57,675 nt of DNA from Ceratorhiza oryzae-sativae (lineage: Eukaryota; Basidiomycota; Agaricomycetes; Cantharellales; Ceratobasidiaceae), in NCBI GenBank assembly GCA_030998015.1, contig JARWMV010000097.1:1-57675 (forward strand), read 5' to 3'. The notes beneath the pieces are model-generated. The model saw nothing but the letters and a program-made list of their open reading frames with translations. It searched no databases and had not been told where the DNA came from. Below are positions 18,295 through 31,960 of the stretch, in pieces (positions within the stretch are counted from its first letter, which is position 1; every line of letters starts with the position of its first letter). A program made the translations under genes and the position numbers.

Positions 18295-19955
18295 TTTAAA
18301 TTAAATAAGTGAAAACACGAGTTATGTTGTCTTTGACCCGTGCACGCCTGCGAACGCCCTGGCTTAAGCCAAGCAAGCTTGGCTCATATTGACCTTAAGG
18401 TCAATAATCAAGCCAAGGCGGCCCTGGCGTGCGCGCGGCGTCTGATTCCGAGGTACCCTGGAACTGAAAGTTCCAGGGTACCTCGCAATACCTCGCCGCG
18501 AACGCGGCCTCGATAACCATACCCCTCGGGTCAACAGCATGTATTTATATATAAATACAATGCTGGATGACCCTAAGCGGGGGTTTGATTACCCTATTTG
18601 CCATAATTTGCGATTCGGCTTCAGATAAGGCTCAAAACTTTCCCCAATTTACGGAATCTGCAAAAAGCCTAGGTATAATTAATTATACCTAGGATTTTTA
18701 CCGTAAATTGGTTCATCTGTGACCGTGGTAGGTAGACATGCTTCCATGCAAGATTTATAAAATCTTGCTGGACCGTAAAACTGAAGGTTATACTTTAGTA
18801 TACCTTCCCGTGGTTTGCTTCCATGCAAGATTTATAAAATCTTGCTGGACCTGTATCCGCCGGCGTTAGAGGGAATCCTCAGATGAGGTAGCCTTGACCA
18901 TGAGTCTCATGGTCCAGGCTACCTCCCATAAAGATTCCCTCGTAGAAAATGACGACCGTTCGTCATTTTCAGCCGGCGGCTAAATATCGATATTATGCCG
19001 CGCACTAGCAATCGCAAACGGTTGCGATTGCTCACGTTGGTTGGTGGGACAAGTCCCACCAGCAACTAACGCGCGCGGGCCCCCGCTCTATCGGCTAAAA
19101 TCTTAGGTGTAACCCAAGATTTCAGCCGCCCTGCCTAGAGAACTGCGCTTTAGCGCACGTCTTGGCAGGGGTAATAAAGCGGAGGGTCAACGACCCGTGG
19201 GCATTGTTAACGAGGCCGCGTTCGCGGCGAGCCGCGCGCACGCCAGGGCCGCCTTGGCAAGCCAAGGCGTTCGCAGGCGTGCACGGGTCCCGCCGGCGTT
19301 AGAGGGAATCCTCAGATGAGGTAGCCTTGACCATGAGTCTCATGGTCCAGGCTACCTCCCATAAAGATTCCCTCGTAGAAAATGACGACCGTTCGTCATT
19401 TTCAGCCGGCGGCTAAATATCGATATTATGCCGCGCACTAGCAATCGCAAACGGTTGCGATTGCTCACGTTGGTTGGTGGGACAAGTCCCACCAGCAACT
19501 AACGCGCGCGGACGCTAAACCACGGTTGGCTTTTTACTGTAAAGCACTAGTGTTCCATACAAAACGGCATGTTTCTAGATAAAGATCAAATCTCTACCCT
19601 AAAACTTCAGAACAAGACTCCGCCGGCGTTAGAGGGAATCCTCAGATGAGGTAGCCTTGACCATGAGTCTCATGGTCCAGGCTACCTCCCATAAAGATTC
19701 CCTCGTAGAAAATGACGACCGTTCGTCATTTTCAGCCGGCGGCTAAATATCGATATTATGCCGCGCACTAGCAATCGCAAACGGTTGCGATTGCTCACGT
19801 TGGTTGGTGGGACAAGTCCCACCAGCAACTAACGCGCGCGGAGTCAGCCTCGTAACTAAGATTAGTTTCAAGGTATTGCGAGGTAGCCTGGACCCCAGAG
19901 GTTCCAGGCTACCTCGGAATCAGAGTCCTAAATATCACATTCTCAAAGAGAATGA

Positions 19956-21176
19956 TTGCACCTAATAGGTCAATTGGTATTTTACTACCATTTCTGATTA
20001 AAGGCATTTTTATTTGACATAAAAAACTTGAATTACTATTTCTACCTCGTCTGTGGTCTTGTTCCAGGAACACGACCGCAGACTTCTGCCCCCCAAACAT
20101 GTGCAGCTACGCTGCATTGTTTGGAGGGGCCGGAGCCTGTGGGCGGCTAAAGCCGCCCACAGTCGAGGTTAAAAACTATTGATTGTGTAATAGGCTCCCT
20201 TCCACAAACCCACTAATCCAATCAGGATTTAAAATGGTGTTGTCAGGGCTATAGTTGGGTCTTTCTAATACACTTAGATTAGGAAATTCCTTTTTCAAAT
20301 TTTCAGATAATCCAAAATTTAGTGTTGCTTTAAGAGACACAATCTGATGTAACCCCGCCAGTGTAAGGTGTTTCCAAAAACACCTTTACGGTGGTTTTGG
20401 GCCCTACGGGCTTTATCATTTAGTAATTTCACAATTTGTGCCCATATAGAAAAATCTACGGATTTAGCACTTTGTAAAGGGTATTCAGTAAAATGAGGAA
20501 TAATTAAATTATTAATATCTTTGATACTTACAACACTAAATCGGCAAACATTTTTTACAGGATCTTTTGTGACTGTCCCAATCCCCCCGCCGGCGTTAGA
20601 GGGAATCCTAAAGATTCCCTCGTAGAAAATGACGACCGTTCGTCATTTTCAGCCGGCGGCTAAATATCGATATTATGCCGCGCACTAGCAATCGCAAACG
20701 GTTGCGATTGCTCACGTTGGTTGGTGGGACAAGTCCCACCAGCAACTAACGCGCGCGGAGATTGTATTTTAAACAATAAATCTATATCACTTAACTGAAG
20801 TTCTATGACAAACCTCGCTTGTACAACATATCCAACAGTTGACCCCCCAAACTAATGCAGCTACGCTGCATTGTTTGGGGGGGTGATAGCCCCCCAATAC
20901 GCTGGCCCGTAGGGCGTGCCTTACAGGCTTGGTAACGCATTGGGGGGCTATTGATTTAATCCTTTTGGATACCGAGACATTAAAACAAGACTCAGCGTCA
21001 CAAAAACCAGTGACAAAGTAGGGTGAAAGGGCCATAAGAGTTGTTGAATCAATTTCAGGAAATTCAACTAATAAAGTTTTATCAAGAAGGGTACTTAAAA
21101 CAAAAAAGGGTTCTTCAAAAATAAACAAGAATAACGTAATAGTTGCAATGACTAAATTAAAAATAATTACCCACAA
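19956..21176 (-). pseudogene. LAGLIDADG (type 1, two-domain) endonuclease split by palindromes (copy B)
   Basis: Inverted copy of 7349-8570. It has GGG where copies A and C have GGGG at the second motif (about 20,200), which shifts the frame after GFVEG. Confidence 0.62.
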
Positions 21177-21505
21177 TGCTCCTGCTATAGCCCGCCGGCG
21201 TTAGAGGGAATCCTAAAGATTCCCTCGTAGAAAATGACGACCGTTCGTCATTTTCAGCCGGCGGCTAAATATCGATATTATGCCGCGCACTAGCAATCGC
21301 AAACGGTTGCGATTGCTCACGTTGGTTGGTGGGACAAGTCCCACCAGCAACTAACGCGCGCGGGTACACCGAGACCAAAAGAACTAATTAAAACAAGAAA
21401 TGATACAGCTAGTATCATTGTCTCGATGGAACTGACTGATAGGGCAATATTTTTTCTATTTAATATAAATCCCAAAATTCCAATTAAAAACATTAAAAAA
21501 ATCAT
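21177..21505 (-). pseudogene. nad4L: nad4L fragment interrupted by element E (copy B)
   Basis: Inverted copy of 7020-7348: coding parts at 21,364-21,505 and 21,177-21,191 around the E element. Confidence 0.62.
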
Positions 21506-21851
21506 AATTTAAATTCCGCCGGCGTTAGAGGGAATCCTAAAGATTCCCTCGTAGAAAATGACGACCGTTCGTCATTTTCAGCCGGCGGCTAAATATCGAT
21601 ATTATGCCGCGCACTAGCAATCGCAAACGGTTGCGATTGCTCACGTTGGTTGGTGGGACAAGTCCCACCAGCAACTAACGCGCGCGGATCCTTATGGGCA
21701 GACTAAATTGTTGTTGACCAACCGAAATTGGTCACATTTAGTAATGCGTGCAATGAAAAATTGCTTCCAAAAACACCTTTACGGTGGTTTTGGGCCCTAC
21801 GGGCTTACTTAACTTATTTACAGTTCAGCTAGATTCAACGTAATAAATTAA

Positions 21852-22081
21852 GTGTTGTTGACATTACCGTCTCTTTTATCAAAAATCACGGAATTTAATA
21901 ATTCAAGACCAACTAAGGGTTTGTTTGTCGACCTCCTTGGCGCTACTCAGTCCGGGCCTATGGTAGAAGGATTGCGAGTAGGAATCTGCCGTCTGAGGGT
22001 AAGTGAAATCCAATATAAAGTTTTAGCAGGTGGGCATCGGATTGGAATCAAAGGAGTAAATTTTCCCGTAAAATTATTATT
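21852..22081 (+). CDS. Hypothetical ORF (copy B)
   Basis: Inverted copy of the unrecognised ORF at 6444-6673. Confidence 0.22.
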
Positions 22082-22838
22082 ACCCGTGCACGCCTGCGAA
22101 CGCCTTGGCTTGCCAAGGCGGCCCTGGCGTGCGCGCGGCTCGCCGCGAACGCGGCCTCGTTAACAATGCCCACGGGTCGTTGACCCTCCGCTTTATTACC
22201 CCTGCCAAGACGTGCGCTAAAGCGCAGTTCTCTAGGCAGGGCGGCTGAAATCTTGGGTTACACCTAAGATTTTAGCCGATAGAGCGGGGGCATTATTATA
22301 TACTTTAGCAAAATTAGACTTGTATCCTCACAGCTTGATGTTATCTTACCGCATTGAAACCTTTAAATATATAGAACAGGACAGTATCTAGAGAAACTGT
22401 TACTGGCCGTTCCTTAGGTTTTACAGGTTTTTCATACTTTCGTATGGGGTCTGACTATATCTTAATTCTACACTTATAAGCAAGTTACTTAATTTAATGC
22501 GAGATTTTTGATCCCGTGTAGACACTACTACCTTTTAGTCGATGCGCTTTTATCCTTAATAAATTAAACAAAAAATTCAGCAGTCACTTCGGATGAAATC
22601 AAACTTGATTTGAAGTGGCACTGCCAACGGTTTAACCGTAAGGATTTTAGTTCCGCGAAGATCCATTTCACTTTCGATCATCTTGAGTCTCATTACATCG
22701 GAACATTGTCCATAGATAGATAATTACTCTATCGTACTTTCAAAGGTTACCCTTTTACTCGCTGTAACTTAAGCTTTAGGAATTGCCCGGAGTTTGGCAG
22801 TATTACAACATTTCGTGTGCGAACACACTGGCTTATTG

Positions 22839-22940
22839 ATCTGCCATAGCGTGAATAATTGCACCTGCAGATAAGAATAGTAAACTCTTGAAGAAAGCGT
22901 GGTTTACTAAGTGGAATAAAGCTACATTGTGTTGAGAAAG
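22839..22940 (-). CDS. nad5: NADH dehydrogenase subunit 5, exon b (copy B)
   Basis: Inverted copy of 5585-5686, identical coding sequence. Confidence 0.88.
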
Positions 22941-22961
22941 CAGTTATGTTAAATGTAACTA

Positions 22962-24064
22962 TTACATACCGATTTTATATAACAGGCTAGGGAAAATGTG
23001 AGGAGCAACAATAGATTGAAGAGTGGAAAGTGATCGAGAGGGAATTCGTATAGAATAACCCCGTTTAGAATACCTCCGCGCTCTTTGATCGCCCGCAGGG
23101 CGGCCTAAGCGCGGAGGGTTTGTCACGCGGCCTCGATAACCATACCCCTCGGGTCAACAGCATGTATTTATATATAAATACAATGCTGGTTGACCCTAAG
23201 CGGGGGTTATGAAGAGCAGACTCCAAACCAAATTTATCAAGTAATAATTTTCGAAGAAGTTCAACTTCTTCTAGTGTAAAATTATCTAAAACCCCGTGAT
23301 GGTTAACCAGCACGGACTATAACCCTATCCAACGCTCTCTGATCGCGCCTTTAGGCGCGGCCTAAGCGCTGAGGACTCCTAAATTGGGGGTGATTTGCGC
23401 AGGCAAATCTACACCCCCAATTTGGGGTTTTATACCAGGAGTTCGCTTTTTTTTTATTGAATCCACCATCATCGCAAATCCAATAACCGAGGCCCGAGGG
23501 TGTCAACAGATTTGCGATATTAGCTGGTACAACTTTAACACCGTCCTGGTAAAAAATATTTAAAAACTCACCAAAACAAGGTAAAGCGTAAGTTCCAAAA
23601 TATATTGCTTTATAAACTTTCCCCGAGACTTTAAGCTTAAAAGTTTGTGTTTTTGGACCTGAAGGACAAAATTCTCCGCGCGCGTTAGTTGCTGGTGGGA
23701 CTTGTCCCACCAACCAACGTGAGCAATCGCAACCGTTTGCGATTGCTAGTGCGCGGCATAATATCGATATTTAGCCGCCGGCTGAAAATGACGAACGGTC
23801 GTCATTTTCTACGAGGGAATCTTTAGGATTCCCTCTAACGCCGGCGGGCTCATACAAGTGAAACAGGTAATCTTCATGTACAGCTCCTTGTCTAAACCTT
23901 AAACATGGATTTATACCTAACCTTCGGTTGTTAACATTAAGGTCACCAAGTATGAGACCAACCAAGATGTCTTTCAATTGGGGTGAAAGAGTAAATTGCA
24001 ATTTTTCAGATTCAGTTAACCGGCGTGACACTAAACCCTCTCGAGGTTTTAATAATGGTAAAGA
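22962..24064 (-). pseudogene. LAGLIDADG (type 2) endonuclease split by palindromes (copy B)
   Basis: Inverted copy of 4461-5563; the nad2-like flank lies at about 24,065-24,148. Confidence 0.66.
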
Positions 24065-24905
24065 AGAGAGTACTACACAATATCCAATTGGCTGAATGTT
24101 TTCGACATTAAATGATATTGCAACGGCACATAGTAACGGAATAATTATTACCCGTGCACGCCTGCGAACGCCTTGGCTTGCCAAGGCGGCCCTGGCGTGC
24201 GCGCGGCTCGCCGCGAACGCGGCCTCGTTAACAATGCCCACGGGTCGTTGACCCTCCGCTTTATTACCCCTGCCAAGACGTGCGCTAAAGCGCAGTTCTC
24301 TAGGCAGGGCGGCTGAAATCTTGGGTTACACCTAAGATTTTAGCCGATAGAGCGGGGGCCCGCGCGCGTTAGTTGCTGGTGGGACTTGTCCCACCAACCA
24401 ACGTGAGCAATCGCAACCGTTTGCGATTGCTAGTGCGCGGCATAATATCGATATTTAGCCGCCGGCTGAAAATGACGAACGGTCGTCATTTTCTACGAGG
24501 GAATCTTTAGGATTCCCTCTAACGCCGGCGGAAAATTAACAAAAGAGTTATTCGAAAAAAAGATTTGAATAAATAAAACATTTATATGAAATTAGTATAG
24601 TGATAACCTACGGTAAGGCCTTACCACGGATCTATGGGTCAGCGATAGCGATAGATTCGGCTTATTAATTCTTCCAACTCTCTGATCGCGCCTTTAGGCG
24701 CGGCCTAAGCGCTGAGGACTGATAGTTAGACCAAAGTTTGTCAAAATCAACTCGGGGTTAGGTCCCTTACAGGGACCAACCCCGGAGGCAGGGCTCCCGG
24801 AAAAATCCGCAGAGCTCCCACACTCTTAGAGAGCGGGGGTTATATTGATTGATCAAGCGCGCCATAGAATCCCTAACGCGGAGAGTCAATCAATGAATTT
24901 TAACA

Positions 24906-25029
24906 TTATTCCAATGTTAAAATTTTATAACTACAATCACTTTTATAGCGATTTGTGAACAGAGTGACTCGACCTGCTCCTCGACCGTGACCGTCAAAGC
25001 CAGCATCTCTAATAAAAAAATATATTCCA
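24906..25029 (-). pseudogene. LAGLIDADG fragment (copy B)
   Basis: Inverted copy of 3496-3619. Confidence 0.38.
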
Positions 25030-25033
25030 TAAG

Positions 25034-25740
25034 CTAGAGGGGGTTTATTTTATATTGCATACCGTCGCGTTGGGACCGCCCGAATGGTTTCCAAAAACAC
25101 CTCCAAACATGTGCAGCTACGCTGCATTGTTTGGGGGTGGTTTTGGAGGTATAAAGCGCATTTCGGGCGTCCCCAGCGCGGCCGGCGCGGCCGAGAGTGC
25201 ATGATTTGGTGTCCCATTGATGGGACGCCAAATCTACATGCATTCTCGAGTGGATGAATGAATATGCGGACCAATCAATGTAACTAGCTCATTAAATTTA
25301 GATTTGGGCATTTATACTCTATATTGGTCTTTAATGCCATTTTTGTGTAAAGCAGTATTTAAATCAAACTTAGTATTAAGTATAGAGGATAAATATTTAC
25401 TATCTTCAAGTGAGAAATTATCAGTACAAAAATAAAAAGCTCCTTTATTAAAAAAGCCATCATCCATAGCGAAATAGGCTAAGCTTAAAGGTGTTAGCAA
25501 ATCAAACCCCCGCTTAGGGTCAACCAGCATTGTATTTATATATAAATACATGCTGTTGACCCGAGGGGTTTGGTTATCGAGGCCGCGTTCGCGGCGAGGT
25601 ATTGCGAGGTACCCTGGAACTTTAAGTTCCAGGGTACCTCGGAATCAGACGCCGCGCGCACGCCAGGGCCGCCTTGGCTTAAGCCAGGGCGTTCGCAGGC
25701 GTGCACGGGTCAACTAAATTAAAGTATAGTGATAGTCTCT
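25034..25740 (-). pseudogene. LAGLIDADG (type 2) C-terminal remnant (copy B)
   Basis: Inverted copy of 2785-3491, with the same in-frame TAA. Confidence 0.6.
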
Positions 25741-26901
25741 AATGCTAAATACCTGTCGCTGCATGTCCGCGCGCGTTAGTTGCTGGTGGGACTTGTCCCA
25801 CCAACCAACGTGAGCAATCGCAACCGTTTGCGATTGCTAGTGCGCGGCATAATATCGATATTTAGCCGCCGGCTGAAAATGACGAACGGTCGTCATTTTC
25901 TACGAGGGAATCTTTATGGGAGGTAGCCTGGACCATGAGACTCATGGTCAAGGCTACCTCATCTGAGGATTCCCTCTAACGCCGGCGGGAGGCGGACATG
26001 TTCCGACTCGTGAGTCGGGAAAACAACTAGGATTTATTACCCTCGAGAATCGATGTAGATTTGCCTTCGCAAATCTTACCCGGGGTCAATGGCGACATTG
26101 CAATTATTGGGGGTCACCGTCGACGGTGTCAAAAGACTCCGCTTAGTCATTCTTCATTCTCTAGAGAACTCCTACCCTAACCCTGTCGAAGAGTCCGATT
26201 TGGCCAGTGCTGTCATGATCTAAGCGCAAAGCGACGATTCTGTGGGGTAGTTAAACTTCAGTTGGTCTGGGTGCCAACTTAACTGGCAGAGCCTTGGTCT
26301 GAGTACGTTCTAACCCCAGGGCTCACCACAACTAGATTCTCTTTTACAGACCCTGGCACAAGCCCTGGCCTTACTTTTTAGTTCATTACAAGGTGGATGA
26401 ACTAAAAAAGAGGCCGCGTTCGCGGCGAGGTATTGCCTCGGAATCAGACGCCGCGCGCACGCCAGTTCGCAGGCGTGCACGGGTCATAATCTTTTCCGTT
26501 CAGGACGATGCTTAATGTTATATGTAATCTCGGTATGGCATGCGACCATGCAGGGATGAAAGTTACCCGCATACCCTGTAACCGCCTTTATGGTAGTATT
26601 GAATATGCGGAAATTTCAATTGTTCTCACAATTGCTCGGACTATATCTCATAGACACTTGTCTATTGCTATTTCTAGTCTCTGAGGCGTATTTAAGCCTG
26701 CTTATTTACCTTACCCCGCTAATCGATACCCCTGCCAAGACGTGCGCTAAAGCGCAGTTCTCTAGGCAGGGTGTAGATTTGCCTTCGCAAATCATCGATT
26801 ATTGGAGCCCTCCGCGCTTAGGCCGCCCTGCGGGCGATCAAAGAGCGCGGAGGGAAGGTGGTTCAAGCATTTGATAGCATTTAATGTGGGCCTATTTTCA
26901 A

Positions 26902-27106
26902 ACCAACAGCTAAGAAAATATATCCCATTTGAGAAATAGTACTAAACGCAATTATTCGTTTTAAATCATTTTGCAATAGACCAGTAGAAGCAGCAAAGAA
27001 AGCTGTTATGGCTCCTACCCATAAGATTACTAATAGTGCAGTAGAACTATATTCTAATAATGGGGATGATCTAAGAAGTAAGTAACATCCAGCTGTAACT
27101 AGGGTA
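26902..27106 (-). CDS. nad5: NADH dehydrogenase subunit 5, exon a (copy B)
   Basis: Inverted copy of 1419-1623, identical coding sequence; upstream K1 has GACCG where A and C have GACCCG. Confidence 0.86.
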
Positions 27107-27839
27107 CAAATGTTTATATGACCGTGCACGCCTGCGAACGCCTTGGCTTAAGCCAAGGCGGCCCTGGCGTGCGCGCGGCGTCTGATTCCGAGGTACCCTG
27201 GAACTTAAAGTTCCAGGGTACCTCGCAATACCTCGCCGCGAACGCGGCCTCGATAACCATACCCACGGGTCAACAGCATGTATTTATATATAAATACAAT
27301 GCTGGTTGACCCTAAGCGGGGGTATGATTTTACCCTCGTCTGTAATCGTTTACAACACGACTTCAGACTCGGGCGCCGACCCTGCAAGCCAAGGAATTGT
27401 TCAACTCCGACTTGGGGTCGAGGCATAAATGGGACTATGTCTTTACCCATATAACAATTTTTATTCATTTTATTACGAATTGTAGATTACGGTTATTATG
27501 GGTATACTCGTGTAGTCTCTGGGGAACTTAATTATTGGTCGGTTCCTGCTAATTGACCTATATTATATATTGAAATTATGACCCATAGTCGTTCAAAGAC
27601 TTAGCGGGTATTCAAATATTAAGGTTATCCTAGCATACAGAGTAATTTTTCATAACCGTTACCGGTTAAGGCTGTTACCCTAAAATTTGTGGCATGTATT
27701 TTTTATAATATTTGTTTACTTTCCCCTACGACCCGACGGATTTTTGACTTGTCCTCTTATCGTGATTTGGGAGGAGCTCTCCGCGCATGGGCCGCGCCTC
27801 TAATGATCTAAGCGCGGAGGGTTCCCTGTCGCAGCATGT

Positions 27840-28184
27840 CCGCGCGCGTTAGTTGCTGGTGGGACTTGTCCCACCAACCAACGTGAGCAATCGCAACCGT
27901 TTGCGATTGCTAGTGCGCGGCATAATATCGATATTTAGCCGCCGGCTGAAAATGACGAACGGTCGTCATTTTCTACGAGGGAATCTTTATGGGAGGTAGC
28001 CTGGACCATGAGACTCATGGTCAAGGCTACCTCCATAAAGATTCCCTCGTAGAAATGACGACCGTTCGTCATTTTCAGCCGGCGGCTAAATATCGATATT
28101 ATGCCGCGCACTAGCAATCGCAAACGGTTGCGATTGCTCACGTTGGTTGGTGGGACAAGTCCCACCAGCAACTAACGCGCGCGG
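27840..28184. repeat. Palindromic junction 2: two E elements fused head to head
   Basis: A forward E element folds back at its innermost hairpin: arm GAGGTAGCC (27,993-28,001) and arm GGCTACCTC (28,025-28,033), followed by CATAAAGATTCCCTCG, the complement of what precedes the first arm. Two single-base losses sit just to its right (CTCC for CTCCC, GAAAT for GAAAAT). The fold-back arm differs from junction 1, which used the outer GAGGGAATC arm. Confidence 0.88.
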
Positions 28185-28918
28185 ACATGCTGCGACAGGG
28201 AACCCTCCGCGCTTAGATCATTAGAGGCGCGGCCCATGCGCGGAGAGCTCCTCCCAAATCACGATAAGAGGACAAGTCAAAAATCCGTCGGGTCGTAGGG
28301 GAAAGTAAACAAATATTATAAAAAATACATGCCACAAATTTTAGGGTAACAGCCTTAACCGGTAACGGTTATGAAAAATTACTCTGTATGCTAGGATAAC
28401 CTTAATATTTGAATACCCGCTAAGTCTTTGAACGACTATGGGTCATAATTTCAATATATAATATAGGTCAATTAGCAGGAACCGACCAATAATTAAGTTC
28501 CCCAGAGACTACACGAGTATACCCATAATAACCGTAATCTACAATTCGTAATAAAATGAATAAAAATTGTTATATGGGTAAAGACATAGTCCCATTTATG
28601 CCTCGACCCCAAGTCGGAGTTGAACAATTCCTTGGCTTGCAGGGTCGGCGCCCGAGTCTGAAGTCGTGTTGTAAACGATTACAGACGAGGGTAAAATCAT
28701 ACCCCCGCTTAGGGTCAACCAGCATTGTATTTATATATAAATACATGCTGTTGACCCGTGGGTATGGTTATCGAGGCCGCGTTCGCGGCGAGGTATTGCG
28801 AGGTACCCTGGAACTTTAAGTTCCAGGGTACCTCGGAATCAGACGCCGCGCGCACGCCAGGGCCGCCTTGGCTTAAGCCAAGGCGTTCGCAGGCGTGCAC
28901 GGGTCATATAAACATTTG

Positions 28919-29123
28919 TACCCTAGTTACAGCTGGATGTTACTTACTTCTTAGATCATCCCCATTATTAGAATATAGTTCTACTGCACTATTAGTAATC
29001 TTATGGGTAGGAGCCATAACAGCTTTCTTTGCTGCTTCTACTGGTCTATTGCAAAATGATTTAAAACGAATAATTGCGTTTAGTACTATTTCTCAAATGG
29101 GATATATTTTCTTAGCTGTTGGT
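28919..29123 (+). CDS. nad5: NADH dehydrogenase subunit 5, exon a (copy C)
   Basis: Identical to 1419-1623. Confidence 0.87.
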
Positions 29124-30284
29124 TTGAAAATAGGCCCACATTAAATGCTATCAAATGCTTGAACCACCTTCCCTCCGCGCTCTTTGATCGCCCGCAGGGC
29201 GGCCTAAGCGCGGAGGGCTCCAATAATCGATGATTTGCGAAGGCAAATCTACACCCTGCCTAGAGAACTGCGCTTTAGCGCACGTCTTGGCAGGGGTATC
29301 GATTAGCGGGGTAAGGTAAATAAGCAGGCTTAAATACGCCTCAGAGACTAGAAATAGCAATAGACAAGTGTCTATGAGATATAGTCCGAGCAATTGTGAG
29401 AACAATTGAAATTTCCGCATATTCAATACTACCATAAAGGCGGTTACAGGGTATGCGGGTAACTTTCATCCCTGCATGGTCGCATGCCATACCGAGATTA
29501 CATATAACATTAAGCATCGTCCTGAACGGAAAAGATTATGACCCGTGCACGCCTGCGAACTGGCGTGCGCGCGGCGTCTGATTCCGAGGCAATACCTCGC
29601 CGCGAACGCGGCCTCTTTTTTAGTTCATCCACCTTGTAATGAACTAAAAAGTAAGGCCAGGGCTTGTGCCAGGGTCTGTAAAAGAGAATCTAGTTGTGGT
29701 GAGCCCTGGGGTTAGAACGTACTCAGACCAAGGCTCTGCCAGTTAAGTTGGCACCCAGACCAACTGAAGTTTAACTACCCCACAGAATCGTCGCTTTGCG
29801 CTTAGATCATGACAGCACTGGCCAAATCGGACTCTTCGACAGGGTTAGGGTAGGAGTTCTCTAGAGAATGAAGAATGACTAAGCGGAGTCTTTTGACACC
29901 GTCGACGGTGACCCCCAATAATTGCAATGTCGCCATTGACCCCGGGTAAGATTTGCGAAGGCAAATCTACATCGATTCTCGAGGGTAATAAATCCTAGTT
30001 GTTTTCCCGACTCACGAGTCGGAACATGTCCGCCTCCCGCCGGCGTTAGAGGGAATCCTCAGATGAGGTAGCCTTGACCATGAGTCTCATGGTCCAGGCT
30101 ACCTCCCATAAAGATTCCCTCGTAGAAAATGACGACCGTTCGTCATTTTCAGCCGGCGGCTAAATATCGATATTATGCCGCGCACTAGCAATCGCAAACG
30201 GTTGCGATTGCTCACGTTGGTTGGTGGGACAAGTCCCACCAGCAACTAACGCGCGCGGACATGCAGCGACAGGTATTTAGCATT

Positions 30285-30991
30285 AGAGACTATCACTATA
30301 CTTTAATTTAGTTGACCCGTGCACGCCTGCGAACGCCCTGGCTTAAGCCAAGGCGGCCCTGGCGTGCGCGCGGCGTCTGATTCCGAGGTACCCTGGAACT
30401 TAAAGTTCCAGGGTACCTCGCAATACCTCGCCGCGAACGCGGCCTCGATAACCAAACCCCTCGGGTCAACAGCATGTATTTATATATAAATACAATGCTG
30501 GTTGACCCTAAGCGGGGGTTTGATTTGCTAACACCTTTAAGCTTAGCCTATTTCGCTATGGATGATGGCTTTTTTAATAAAGGAGCTTTTTATTTTTGTA
30601 CTGATAATTTCTCACTTGAAGATAGTAAATATTTATCCTCTATACTTAATACTAAGTTTGATTTAAATACTGCTTTACACAAAAATGGCATTAAAGACCA
30701 ATATAGAGTATAAATGCCCAAATCTAAATTTAATGAGCTAGTTACATTGATTGGTCCGCATATTCATTCATCCACTCGAGAATGCATGTAGATTTGGCGT
30801 CCCATCAATGGGACACCAAATCATGCACTCTCGGCCGCGCCGGCCGCGCTGGGGACGCCCGAAATGCGCTTTATACCTCCAAAACCACCCCCAAACAATG
30901 CAGCGTAGCTGCACATGTTTGGAGGTGTTTTTGGAAACCATTCGGGCGGTCCCAACGCGACGGTATGCAATATAAAATAAACCCCCTCTAG
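30285..30991 (+). pseudogene. LAGLIDADG (type 2) C-terminal remnant (copy C)
   Basis: Identical to 2785-3491. Confidence 0.6.
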
Positions 30992-30995
30992 CTTA

Positions 30996-31119
30996 TGGAA
31001 TATATTTTTTTATTAGAGATGCTGGCTTTGACGGTCACGGTCGAGGAGCAGGTCGAGTCACTCTGTTCACAAATCGCTATAAAAGTGATTGTAGTTATAA
31101 AATTTTAACATTGGAATAA
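30996..31119 (+). pseudogene. LAGLIDADG fragment (copy C)
   Basis: Identical to 3496-3619. Confidence 0.38.
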
Positions 31120-31960
31120 TGTTAAAATTCATTGATTGACTCTCCGCGTTAGGGATTCTATGGCGCGCTTGATCAATCAATATAACCCCCGCTCTCTAAG
31201 AGTGTGGGAGCTCTGCGGATTTTTCCGGGAGCCCTGCCTCCGGGGTTGGTCCCTGTAAGGGACCTAACCCCGAGTTGATTTTGACAAACTTTGGTCTAAC
31301 TATCAGTCCTCAGCGCTTAGGCCGCGCCTAAAGGCGCGATCAGAGAGTTGGAAGAATTAATAAGCCGAATCTATCGCTATCGCTGACCCATAGATCCGTG
31401 GTAAGGCCTTACCGTAGGTTATCACTATACTAATTTCATATAAATGTTTTATTTATTCAAATCTTTTTTTCGAATAACTCTTTTGTTAATTTTCCGCCGG
31501 CGTTAGAGGGAATCCTAAAGATTCCCTCGTAGAAAATGACGACCGTTCGTCATTTTCAGCCGGCGGCTAAATATCGATATTATGCCGCGCACTAGCAATC
31601 GCAAACGGTTGCGATTGCTCACGTTGGTTGGTGGGACAAGTCCCACCAGCAACTAACGCGCGCGGGCCCCCGCTCTATCGGCTAAAATCTTAGGTGTAAC
31701 CCAAGATTTCAGCCGCCCTGCCTAGAGAACTGCGCTTTAGCGCACGTCTTGGCAGGGGTAATAAAGCGGAGGGTCAACGACCCGTGGGCATTGTTAACGA
31801 GGCCGCGTTCGCGGCGAGCCGCGCGCACGCCAGGGCCGCCTTGGCAAGCCAAGGCGTTCGCAGGCGTGCACGGGTAATAATTATTCCGTTACTATGTGCC
31901 GTTGCAATATCATTTAATGTCGAAAACATTCAGCCAATTGGATATTGTGTAGTACTCTCT

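Larger units (their letters stand above)
14228..28033 (-). repeat. Segment S, copy B (inverted)
   Basis: Reverse complement of copy A; coordinate pairs sum to 28,527 near junction 1 and 28,524 near junction 2, the drift coming from homopolymer differences. E elements in this copy: 16,934-17,155; 17,507-17,728; 18,857-19,078; 19,290-19,511; 19,620-19,841 (long, all reverse); 20,587-20,758; 21,192-21,363; 21,516-21,687 (short, reverse); 23,676-23,847; 24,360-24,531 (short, forward); 25,767-25,988 (long, forward). Confidence 0.9.
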
